64,000 nt of DNA, taken from Streptomonospora litoralis (GTDB lineage Bacteria; Actinomycetota; Actinomycetes; Streptosporangiales; Streptosporangiaceae). Shown one piece after another: positions 34,664-42,413 of the stretch (positions within the stretch are counted from its first letter, which is position 1; every line of letters starts with the position of its first letter). Below the pieces are notes generated by a model that was not told where the DNA came from, searched no databases, and saw only the letters and a program-made list of their open reading frames with translations. The translations under genes were made by a program, and so were the position numbers. Location of the stretch: the NCBI RefSeq assembly GCF_004323735.1, contig NZ_CP036455.1, forward strand, positions 5,575,101-5,639,100, in the 5' to 3' direction.

Positions 34664-35317
34664 ATGACAGCGGAGGACGACGGGCGACCCGCCGAGGACG
34701 CGGTGTTCGATCCGGCCGCGTCACGCGAGCTCATCGAGCGGCAGCGCGACCTGGCCGCCCATGAACTCGCCCCTGACTGGCGGCTGCTCTACGGCGTCTG
34801 GGGCCTGGCCCTGCTCGCCGGATACGGCTGCCTCTACCTGCAGCGGACGGCGCTCTCGGGCATACCGCCCGCCGTCGCCGGCTTCGCCATGTTCCTGGCA
34901 CTGCTCGCGGCGCTGACCGTCACGACGCGCCACGACATCCGGCTCAACCGCGGCCTGCGCGGCCCGTCCGCGCTGGCCGGAGCACGGATCGGCTGGGCGT
35001 ATGTGGGCGGGTTCGCCGTCGTCGGGGTCGTGGCGCTGAGCCTGTACCGCGGCGGCGTTCCCGAACAGCTCGTCTGGCTTGCCTTCGCGGGGTTGTCGCT
35101 GCTCGTCATCGGGATGGTCGCGATGGTCTCGGCCGCATGGGAGCACGAGCGGCTGCGCTTCGGGCTGGGTGCGTGGATCCTGGCGGCCGACGCGCTGGCG
35201 CTGGCGATCGGCATGCCGCACGCCTACCTGGTGCTCTCCCTCGGCGGCGGCGGCGGATTCCTCGCCGCCGCGACGCTGCTCACCGTCCGCCGCGCCGCCC
35301 GCGCACGGCGGCCGTAG
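34664..35317 (+). CDS. Six-helix membrane protein of the ABC-2 operon
   Basis: This 217-aa protein has a short acidic N-terminus and about six hydrophobic segments between residues 40 and 205, ending in a basic tail (R-R-A-A-R-A-R-R). It is the first gene of a four-gene run with a regulator, an ATPase and a permease. It is a common kind of accessory membrane protein in MarR/PadR-ABC loci and has no recognised function. A GTG directly before the ATG (34661) is an alternative start. Confidence 0.75.
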   Translation: MTAEDDGRPAEDAVFDPAASRELIERQRDLAAHELAPDWRLLYGVWGLALLAGYGCLYLQRTALSGIPPAVAGFAMFLALLAALTVTTRHDIRLNRGLRGPSALAGARIGWAYVGGFAVVGVVALSLYRGGVPEQLVWLAFAGLSLLVIGMVAMVSAAWEHERLRFGLGAWILAADALALAIGMPHAYLVLSLGGGGGFLAAATLLTVRRAARARRP

Positions 35318-35340
35318 CCGTGTCCATCGGGGATACAGCA

Positions 35341-35688
35341 ATGAACCCGCTCCCGGAACTCAACCCCGTCATCCACGCCCAGGGGCGCCTGCGGGTGATG
35401 GTCACCCTGCAGGCGCTGCCGGACGGCGACCAGCTCTCGTTCTCCCGGTTGCGCGAGATCCTCGCGATGACCTCGGGCAACCTCTCGGTGCACGTGCGCA
35501 AGCTGGAAGCGGCGGAGTACGTGCACAGCGTCAAGACCTACGAGCGCCGCAGCCCGATCACCTACTTCTCTCTGACCACCAAGGGGCGGCACGCCCTGGA
35601 GGACTACGTCCAGACGCTGCAGACCCTGCTGAACACCGGCGGCGCCGAAACCGCGACCGCCGACGAACCCCCGGGGGGCGCTCTGTGA
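35341..35688 (+). CDS. Winged-helix transcription regulator of the ABC operon
   Basis: This 115-aa protein has a DNA-binding core L-S-F-S-R-L-R-E-I-L-A-M-T-S-G-N-L-S-V-H-V-R-K-L-E-A-A and a wing Y-V-H-S-V-K-T-Y-E-R-R-S-P-I-T-Y-F-S-L-T. This is the pattern of small one-domain MarR/ArsR-like regulators (PF13601). It overlaps the ATPase gene by 4 bp, so both are made together. It probably represses the operon through the AGTTTGT/ACAAACT site. Confidence 0.87.
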   Translation: MNPLPELNPVIHAQGRLRVMVTLQALPDGDQLSFSRLREILAMTSGNLSVHVRKLEAAEYVHSVKTYERRSPITYFSLTTKGRHALEDYVQTLQTLLNTGGAETATADEPPGGAL

Positions 35689-36626
35689 CACCTCCCATCG
35701 CCCGGCTGCACGACGTGTCCCGCAGATACGGGACCGCGCAGGCGCTCGACCGGGTCAGCCTCGACGTCGAACCCGGTGCCGTCCTGGGCCTGCTCGGCCG
35801 CAACGGCGCGGGCAAGTCCACCCTGATCAACCTGGTCTGCGGGCTGCGCCGACCCACCGAGGGGAAGGTCGAACTGTTCGGCGGGTCCCCGCAGGATCCC
35901 CGGCGCCGCCGTGAGCTGGGCATGACTCCGCAGCAGACCGGCCTGCCGGAGTCCCTGCGGGTACGCGAGGTCGTCGACTTCGTCTCCCGCCACTATCCCG
36001 ATCCGATGCCGCCCGGCGACCTGCTGGAGCGCTTCGGGTTGATGGGCCTGGAGAAGCGCCAGACCGGCAGCCTCTCCGGCGGCCAGCAGCGCCGCCTCGC
36101 CGTCGGCCTGGCGTTTCTGGGCAGGCCCCGGCTCGTGCTGCTGGACGAACCCACGACCGGCCTGGACGTCTCGGCGCGCCGCGCCGTGTGGGAGGGCATC
36201 CGCGCCTACATCGGCTCCGGCGGCACAATCCTGCTGACCAGCCACTACCTGGAGGAGATGGAGGCGCTCTCGGAGCGCATCACGGTGCTCAAGCGGGGGC
36301 GCGTGGTCGCCGACGGCACCCCGCAGGAGGTCGTCGAGGCGGCCTCGCGCCAGTCCATCAGCTTCCACGCCGAGCAGGCCCCCCACCTGACGGGGATCGT
36401 CGACCGCGAGCGCCGCGGCGACCGGCAGATCCTCTACACCGACGACACCGATTCCCTCGTCCGCGCGCTGGTGGCCAGCGGAACCCCCTTCAGCGGGTTG
36501 GACATCCACCGGCCGAGCCTGGAGGAGGCGTTCCTGGAGATCGAGGCGGAGTCCACCGCCGACGCCGCCCCGGACGCGGCACCCGCCCCCGAGCCCGCTA
36601 ACGGAACCGCGGAGGTGTCCAAATGA
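35685..36626 (+). CDS. ABC transporter ATP-binding protein (ABC-2 exporter type)
   Basis: This 313-aa ATPase has Walker A G-R-N-G-A-G-K-S-T, signature L-S-G-G-Q-Q-R-R, Walker B L-V-L-L-D-E-P-T and H-loop S-H-Y. The CcmA/DrrA-like C-terminal extension and an alanine/proline-rich tail fit ABC-2 export systems for drugs or lipids. GTG start overlaps the regulator stop (GTGA). The permease gene overlaps its end by 4 bp (ATGA). The cargo is unknown. Confidence 0.93.
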   Translation: MTPPIARLHDVSRRYGTAQALDRVSLDVEPGAVLGLLGRNGAGKSTLINLVCGLRRPTEGKVELFGGSPQDPRRRRELGMTPQQTGLPESLRVREVVDFVSRHYPDPMPPGDLLERFGLMGLEKRQTGSLSGGQQRRLAVGLAFLGRPRLVLLDEPTTGLDVSARRAVWEGIRAYIGSGGTILLTSHYLEEMEALSERITVLKRGRVVADGTPQEVVEAASRQSISFHAEQAPHLTGIVDRERRGDRQILYTDDTDSLVRALVASGTPFSGLDIHRPSLEEAFLEIEAESTADAAPDAAPAPEPANGTAEVSK

Positions 36627-37369
36627 CGCTCGCCGTGCAGCACGCCCGCCTGCTGTTCGTGGAGACCGCCCGCGTGCCCGTCGCTCTGGGCTTCAACGTC
36701 GCCTTCCCCACGGTGCTGATGATGTTCTTCGTGGTGCCCAACGGGGCCATCGCCGACGACCCGCGGGCGGCCACCCTGGCGACGGCACAGATCACCGTGT
36801 TCGCCGTGATGAACGCCTGCCTGCTGAACTTCGGTGTGGGCGTGGCCGAGGAGCGCGCCCGCGCCTGGGACCCCTACCTGCGCACGCTGCCCGCCGGGCC
36901 GATGCCGCGCATGGCCGGTCGGTTGCTGAACGGCTTCGCCTACATCCTGCTGGCGGTGATCCCGGTCGCCGTGCTCGCGCCGCTGCTGACCGAGGCGGAG
37001 CTCCCGCCCTCCTCGGCTGCGCTGGCGCTGCCCCTGCTCCTGCTGTCCTGCCTGCCCTTCCTCTTCGGCGGATTCGCGATCGGCTTCAGCATGTCGATCA
37101 AGGGCGCGCTGCCGGCGGCGCAGGCGATCATGTTCCCCATGGCGTTCGCGGGCGGGCTGTTCCTGCCGCCCGAGACCTTCCCCGGCTGGCTGGACACCGC
37201 CTCCCAAGCGCTGCCTACACGGGCCGCCAGGGAGCTGTCGGTGTGGGCGGTCACCGACGGCATCGCCCTGCCGGTTGCGGCGTTCGCAGTGCTCGCGGGG
37301 TGGACGCTGGTCACCGCGGTGCCGGCGGTGTGGGCTTACCGCCGCGACGAGGGGCGGCGCTTCCGCTGA
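36623..37369 (+). CDS. ABC-2 type transporter permease
   Basis: This 248-aa membrane protein has six predicted helices. The late motif F-A-G-G-L-F-L-P-P-E-T-F-P-G-W-L is the conserved ABC-2 end loop. It pairs with the preceding ATPase to form an exporter and is translationally coupled to it. It resembles DrrB/NodJ-type permeases. Confidence 0.9.
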   Translation: MTLAVQHARLLFVETARVPVALGFNVAFPTVLMMFFVVPNGAIADDPRAATLATAQITVFAVMNACLLNFGVGVAEERARAWDPYLRTLPAGPMPRMAGRLLNGFAYILLAVIPVAVLAPLLTEAELPPSSAALALPLLLLSCLPFLFGGFAIGFSMSIKGALPAAQAIMFPMAFAGGLFLPPETFPGWLDTASQALPTRAARELSVWAVTDGIALPVAAFAVLAGWTLVTAVPAVWAYRRDEGRRFR

Positions 37370-38000
37370 GGGGGTGCTTCGCTTGACGGGCCGCTGCGCC
37401 GCGGCCGCGCTTACGTGCGCGGAAGGAGCGCACCGCCTTCGGCTGAGCAGGCGCGCCGACATACATGAAGAACTCCCATCATCGCCTACAGAGAGCCACA
37501 TTCGTCCCTCTTATTGCATTTGCCCCATTCGGGACGTACCGTAGGCACCTGTACGGCGGTTTCGCCTCTCGCCAGAAGCAAACCGTTTCCACAGAACGAA
37601 CGTCCCATGAAAGCCGCGTTAAGCAGAGATGGAGTGGACCACCCGCCCGAATATTTTCCTGAGAAACAATTTAATTCGGTACATCAGACGCCCCGGATGT
37701 ACCGGTGTGCGGTGACCCCCGGCCGAACTGCCGCGCAGTCTAACAGCGCCAGTGCGGCGGGAATCACCTGCGCAAAGGCTTGCACTGTCACCTGTGGTGA
37801 CCGCAAACCCGATCGCCCACGGACTTCGGTCCCGAAAGTCCAGGGCGGATATCGAGCGAGCGAAAGGGTCCTGGCGTGTGCGTGACGCGGGCGGATGCAG
37901 TAACCGGTGCCTCGAATGCCGATTCGAATCGGCCGAACGAACGGCGCTTACTCTCCGCAGGCGGCGGGGATGATTCGGCCGCACCCGCGAATTGACGCCC
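37370..38000. other. 630-bp gap with lower-GC stretch and inverted repeats
   Basis: No convincing gene is visible; short frames overlap on both strands. The segment 37440-37700 is clearly richer in A and T than its neighbours. Inverted repeats occur at 37677-37685/37696-37704 (CGGTACATC and complement) and 37787-37801 (GTCACC-TGT-GGTGAC). The latter lies about 200 bp upstream of the LuxR-type gene and could be its control site. The low-GC part may be transferred or regulatory DNA. Confidence 0.5.
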
Positions 38001-38648
38001 ATGCGCGAATCCCCCGCTCCCATTACCCTCACCGTGGCCGACCACTATTCACTGGGCCGCGCCGCCTGGCGCGGCATTCTCGTGCCGGACGCCGGATTCG
38101 AGGTCGTCGCCGAGGCCAGCTGCCCAGCGGGCATCATCCGGACGGCCAGCGGCGTCGAACAGGACATCCTGCTGACCGACCTGTGCTTCCACGGCGTGCA
38201 CGCCTTCGAGGAGATCTCCCGGGCGAGCGCGCACACCCGGGTCGTCGTGATCAGCGGGCACGAGGAGGCCGAGGTTGTCCGCGAGGCCGTGCGCTGCGGC
38301 GTGCACGGATATCTGCCCAAGTCGTCCAGCGTCGACGAACTGTTCTCAGCACTGCGCACGGTTGCCTCCGACGACCACTACCTGCACCCGAGCATCGGCT
38401 GCAAGCTCGCCTCCGGACCCACCGACCGCACCACCGACCGCGAGCGCGACGTGATCCGGCTGCTGGCCAGCGGGCACACCATCGAAGAGGCCGCTTCGAT
38501 GCTGCACGTCAGCTCGCGCACCGTCGAGGGCGACCGCGCGGCACTGCGCAGCAAGCTCGGCCTGCGGACCCGGGCCGAACTGTTCGCCTACGCCCGTGAC
38601 AGCGGCTTCCTGCTGCCGGGCTGCGCCGCCGCACGTCGGCGGTCCTGA
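38001..38648 (+). CDS. NarL/FixJ-type response regulator, orphan
   Basis: This 215-aa protein has an N-terminal receiver domain with phospho-acceptor Asp in D-I-L-L-T-D-L and a conserved Lys in Y-L-P-K-S. The usual acidic pair after strand 1 is reduced to T-V-A-D-H. The C-terminal LuxR helix-turn-helix has T-D-R-E-R-D-V-I-R-L-L-A-S-G and V-S-S-R-T-V-E-G-D. No sensor kinase is adjacent, so it may respond to a remote kinase or act without phosphorylation. ATG 38001 was chosen over a TTG three codons earlier. Confidence 0.87.
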   Translation: MRESPAPITLTVADHYSLGRAAWRGILVPDAGFEVVAEASCPAGIIRTASGVEQDILLTDLCFHGVHAFEEISRASAHTRVVVISGHEEAEVVREAVRCGVHGYLPKSSSVDELFSALRTVASDDHYLHPSIGCKLASGPTDRTTDRERDVIRLLASGHTIEEAASMLHVSSRTVEGDRAALRSKLGLRTRAELFAYARDSGFLLPGCAAARRRS

Positions 38649-38754
38649 GCGGCGGCGCGACGGCGCGGCCGGGCGGCGCCCCGGACGGCACCGGAGCGTC
38701 CGCCCGGACCGATCGGCTTATCGGCGGCCCGACAGTGGGAAATCGGCCGAACCG

Positions 38755-39180
38755 CTACCGGATACCGGATCCGGCGCGGGAGTCCCGACTGCCGGAGTTC
38801 CGCAGTGCCGGAAGCCACGACGCGGCCAAGACCGCCATCACCAGGACGACCAGCAGGAGCGCTGTGGGCACGTGCAGCCCGAGCATCATATGGCTGCCGA
38901 AATACGCCTGGGCGAAACCGAGCCCGAAGGCTGCGGCGCTGACGACCGCCGGCCAGACGGGGCCGCCGCCGGGACGCACCAGCAGAGCGGCCGCGATCAG
39001 CTGCGCGCCCGCTGTGACGTGCACCGCGATCGCCGTTCCGGCGTGCACGCCCAGCACCGACATGTCCTGCATCACCAACTGCCCCGCCGTGGCGAACTCC
39101 ACCGCCAGCAGTGCCAGCTGGACCAGCGCGGTCACGCGCAGTGCCCACAGATAGGGCGAAGCCGATCGCTGCTGCGCCAT
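38755..39180 (-). CDS. Four-helix integral membrane protein
   Basis: This 141-aa hydrophobic protein has about four helices (starting Y-L-W-A-L-R-V-T-A-L-V-Q-L-A-L-L-A-V-E-F). Histidines and glutamines lie within the helices (V-L-G-V-H-A-G-T-A, V-H-V-T-A-G-A-Q-L). A short polar C-terminus follows. The family is unknown to me. It reads in the same direction as the symporter gene upstream, but a strong hairpin separates them. Confidence 0.7.
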   Translation of the reverse strand: MAQQRSASPYLWALRVTALVQLALLAVEFATAGQLVMQDMSVLGVHAGTAIAVHVTAGAQLIAAALLVRPGGGPVWPAVVSAAAFGLGFAQAYFGSHMMLGLHVPTALLLVVLVMAVLAASWLPALRNSGSRDSRAGSGIR

Positions 39181-39314
39181 GCCGCCACCTCCGAGCAGTC
39201 GGGTCGGGTCGCCGTCGACGGCGACCCACGTGCGTATGCTACTCAGCCGCCGTGGGCCGCTGCCGCCGGCCCGGACCGGCCGCCGCCCGGCGGGTGGCAC
39301 GGCGCTCCGGCGTG

Positions 39315-39342
39315 TGCGGCGCGCGGGACCGCGCGCCGCACG
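39315..39342 (-). terminator. Terminator of the symporter gene
   Basis: A 12-bp perfect GC stem with a 4-nt loop lies directly beyond the symporter stop codon, with an outer GCTCC/GGAGC pairing (39305/39347) extending it. Confidence 0.8.
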
Positions 39343-39347
39343 GAGCA

Positions 39348-40361
39348 CTACCGCTTGCGCTTGCGCGGGCCGCGCCCCGCGGTGCGCTTGCGGCCCTTCC
39401 CGCCGCCCGCGCGCCCGGCTCCCCCGGTGCCTCCGCGGCGGGACCAGTAGGTCGCCAGCAGGGCGCCGGAGATGTTGTGCCATACGGAGAAGAGCGCCGC
39501 GGGCAGTGCGGCCAGCGGCTCGAAGTGGGTCGTGGCCAGCGCCGCGGCGAGGCCGGAGTTCTGCATGCCGACCTCGACGGACACGGTACGCCGCGAAGAC
39601 TCCGGGAGCCGCACGGCCTTGCCGGCCCCGTAGCCCAGGGCCAGGCCGATCAGGTTGTGCAGGATCACGGCGACGATCACCAGCGCCCCTGTGGACAGCA
39701 GCGCGTCGGCGTTGGCGCCCACGACCGCGAAGACCACGATCATGATGCCGACCACCGAGACGAGCGGGAGCAGCGGCAGCACCTTCTGCACCGCCCGGGA
39801 GAACAGCGCGCGGGCCACGATGCCGAGCAGCACCGGGATCAGGACGACCTGCAGGATGGAGAGGAACAGGTCGCCCGCGTCGACCGGCAGTGTCGAGCCG
39901 GCCAGCCACAGCACCAGCAGCGGGGTGAGGAACGGCGCGAGGAGAGTGGAGATCGACGTCATGGCGACCGACAGCGCTACGTCGCCGCGCGCCAGGTAGA
40001 CGATGACGTTGGACGCCGTGCCCCCGGGTGCTGCGCCGACCAGCACCATGCCGACCACCAGCAGCGGCGGGAGCTGCAGCAGTTCGGCCAGCCCCCAGCC
40101 CACGATCGGCATGATCAGAAACTGGGCGATCACGCCGACGACGACGGCCTGCGGGCGGGTGAGGGCGATCTTGAAATCGGCGGGCCTGAGCGTGAGGCCC
40201 ATGCCGAACATGATCACCCCGAGCAGCACGCTGATCCACGGGGTCAGCCGGGCGGCCTGCTCGGGGATGAGCAGGCCCAGCAGCGCGCTTGCCAGGATGA
40301 GCAGACCGAACCAGCGCCCTGCGAACGCCGCGGCCTTGGCCAGAGTTCTCATGGCCGACAT
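39348..40361 (-). CDS. Bile acid:sodium symporter family protein (SBF/PF01758)
   Basis: This 337-aa secondary transporter has nine to ten helices. Family signatures are F-G-M-G-L-T-L-R-P-A-D-F near the second helix, V-G-A-A-P-G-G-T-A-S-N-V, and V-E-V-G-M-Q-N-S-G-L-A-A-A-L-A, the conserved sodium-site crossover. Bacterial relatives import organic anions such as pantoate or sulfonates. The C-terminal tail is very basic and glycine-rich. A start nine bases inside (40352) is equally possible. Confidence 0.9.
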   Translation of the reverse strand: MSAMRTLAKAAAFAGRWFGLLILASALLGLLIPEQAARLTPWISVLLGVIMFGMGLTLRPADFKIALTRPQAVVVGVIAQFLIMPIVGWGLAELLQLPPLLVVGMVLVGAAPGGTASNVIVYLARGDVALSVAMTSISTLLAPFLTPLLVLWLAGSTLPVDAGDLFLSILQVVLIPVLLGIVARALFSRAVQKVLPLLPLVSVVGIMIVVFAVVGANADALLSTGALVIVAVILHNLIGLALGYGAGKAVRLPESSRRTVSVEVGMQNSGLAAALATTHFEPLAALPAALFSVWHNISGALLATYWSRRGGTGGAGRAGGGKGRKRTAGRGPRKRKR

Positions 40362-40495
40362 TCCAGCAGCCGGGTGGGTCGCCGGGGAAGACCGGTACAC
40401 GGGGGATCGGCGATAACCGGGGGCCCGCGCCGGTGCGGACGATGCGGCGCGCGAGTGCGCGATCGCGGCGGGGCGGTGGCGGGGCCGCGGCCCCC

Positions 40496-41398
40496 TCACG
40501 CGTGGTTCGCGGCGACCTCGCGCAGCGTGCGAACGGCGGCGCTGATGGCGGGCCGACGGGCCGCGTCCTTGCGCCAGAACGCGAAGACCTGGCGGACCAG
40601 CGCCGGCTGGACGGGGACGAGCCGCACCCCTTCGGGCACCGGCCCCAGACCCAGCCGCGGCATGACGGCCGCGCCCAGGCCCGCGCCGATCATGGTCAGC
40701 TTGGTCTGGTGCTCGTCGACGGTGTGGGCGATCCGCGGCTCGATGCCGCGAGCCCGCAGCATGCCGTGCAGCCAGTCGTGGCAGATGGACCCCTTGCCCC
40801 AGCTGATCCAGGGCTCACCCACGACCTCGTCCAGACCCAGCAGTTCGCGGTGTGCCAGCGGGTGGTTCACCGGCAGCGCCACATCGGCGACGTCGACCAT
40901 GACCGGCGTCCTGGCCATCGACTTGGGCAGCTCGACGGGCGAACCCTCCCAGTCGACGCACAGCGCCATGTCGGAGTCGCCGCGCGCCACCGCCGGGATG
41001 CTCTGGTCGGGCTCCAGCTCGCTCAGCTGCACGTCCAGCTTCGGGTGCGCCTGGGCCAGCACCCCCAGGGCAGGGGTGACCAGGCCGCGCGCGCCCGATG
41101 CGAAGGAGGACAACTCCAGCGTCCCGCTGATTTCACCGCGGTGCGACTCCAGAGCGGCTTCGGCCTGCTGGACCAGGGAGAGGATCTGGCCGGTGTGCTC
41201 CACCAGGATCTGAGCCGCCTCGGTCAGCCGCACCCCGCGCCCGTTGCGCTCCACCAGCGCCTGCCCGACTTCGCGTTCCAGTTTCGAAAGCTGCTGGGAC
41301 ACTGCGGAGCTGGTGACGTGCAGGGCGTCGGCGGCACCGTTGAGGGAGCCGTTGGCGGCGATGGCGTGCAGAATGCGCAGTCGGTCGACGCTGAGCAT
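40496..41398 (-). CDS. LysR-family transcription regulator
   Basis: This 300-aa protein has the N-terminal HTH L-R-I-L-H-A-I-A-A-N-G-S-L-N-G-A-A-D-A-L-H-V-T-S-S-A-V-S split across the standard LysR spacing. The effector domain follows (G-T-L-E-L-S-S-F-A-S-G, M-I-G-A-G-L-G-A-A-V-M-P). It is divergent from an SDR gene with a 213-bp shared region, the classical LysR arrangement. It probably activates or represses that SDR and itself. Confidence 0.9.
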   Translation of the reverse strand: MLSVDRLRILHAIAANGSLNGAADALHVTSSAVSQQLSKLEREVGQALVERNGRGVRLTEAAQILVEHTGQILSLVQQAEAALESHRGEISGTLELSSFASGARGLVTPALGVLAQAHPKLDVQLSELEPDQSIPAVARGDSDMALCVDWEGSPVELPKSMARTPVMVDVADVALPVNHPLAHRELLGLDEVVGEPWISWGKGSICHDWLHGMLRARGIEPRIAHTVDEHQTKLTMIGAGLGAAVMPRLGLGPVPEGVRLVPVQPALVRQVFAFWRKDAARRPAISAAVRTLREVAANHA

Positions 41399-41611
41399 GT
41401 AAGCAAGCCTAACGCGCTCCGATTCCTCGGATACAGCTGCACTTACTTCAAGAATCGCCGACGACGATCGATCCGGTACCCGCGGGCCCAACCGCCGAGC
41501 GCGTTCGAACCGGTTCACCTGGTGCGGATCCGCCGATTCCCGTTCCCTTCGCCTGCTTCGCGTGGTGATATGTCGGTATCCGGATTCCATGCGGCGCGAG
41601 TGGGGGGACCG

Positions 41612-42370
41612 ATGGACAAGGGCGGCGGTGCGGCCGAAGTGGCGCTCGTGACGGACGGTGATACGGGTGTCGGCCGGGAAATCGTGCGCAGCCTGGCCGC
41701 GGCGGGACTGACCGTCTACCTGGGTACCGACGACGTCGAGCGGGGCCGGGCGGCGGCCGCGGCGATGCGCGGCGACGTGCGCGTGGTGGCCCTGGACGTC
41801 ACCGACGACGCCGAGGTCGCCGCCGCGGCGCGGCGGATCGAAGACGAGTCCGGCCGCCTCGACGTCCTCGTCAACAACGCGGGCGTGGTCGTCGAGTGGG
41901 GCGTGCCCACCGACGAGATCTCCGCGGCGCTGCTGCTCGCCTCCTACGAGGTGAACGTGGTCGGCGTGGTCGAGGTGACCTCGGCCTGCGTTCCGCTGCT
42001 GCGCCGGTCGCGGGCCGGGCGGGTGGTGAACCTGTCGAGCCTGCTCGGCTCGATGACGTTCCTCGCCGACGCCGACAACCCGATCGCGCAGCGCGGTCTG
42101 CAGGCCTACACCTCGTCCAAGGCCGCGGTGAACGCGATCACCCTCGTCTACGCGGACGCGCTGCGGGCGGACGGGATCCTCGTCGACGCGGTGAGCCCAG
42201 GCCGCCTGGCCACCGGACCCACCGCGGCCGCGCAGTTCACCCGCAGCCGCACCACCCTCGCGGAGGCCGCGCAGGGGCCGGTCGAACGGGCGCTGCTCGC
42301 CGACGCCGGCGTCGGGGGCGGCGACCCGGCGCCGGGCACCGGCGAGGACCCCGCCCCCGCCTCGCGGTAG
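41612..42370 (+). CDS. SDR-family oxidoreductase with altered cofactor motif
   Basis: This 252-aa protein is an SDR by V-D-V-L-V-N-N-A-G-V, the V-N-L-S-S serine motif and Y-T-S-S-K-A-A-V. The cofactor loop reads V-T-D-G-D-T-G-V-G, so the usual first glycine of T-G-x-x-x-G-x-G is replaced by Asp. That would be expected to affect phosphate binding and favour NAD over NADP. The C-terminus is proline/glycine-rich. ATG 41612 has GGGGGGA upstream. It is divergent from the LysR gene. Confidence 0.85.
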   Translation: MDKGGGAAEVALVTDGDTGVGREIVRSLAAAGLTVYLGTDDVERGRAAAAAMRGDVRVVALDVTDDAEVAAAARRIEDESGRLDVLVNNAGVVVEWGVPTDEISAALLLASYEVNVVGVVEVTSACVPLLRRSRAGRVVNLSSLLGSMTFLADADNPIAQRGLQAYTSSKAAVNAITLVYADALRADGILVDAVSPGRLATGPTAAAQFTRSRTTLAEAAQGPVERALLADAGVGGGDPAPGTGEDPAPASR

Positions 42371-42413
42371 GCACGGGGGTAAGCGGGACTGCCCGCCCGG
42401 CCAGCGCCGACCC

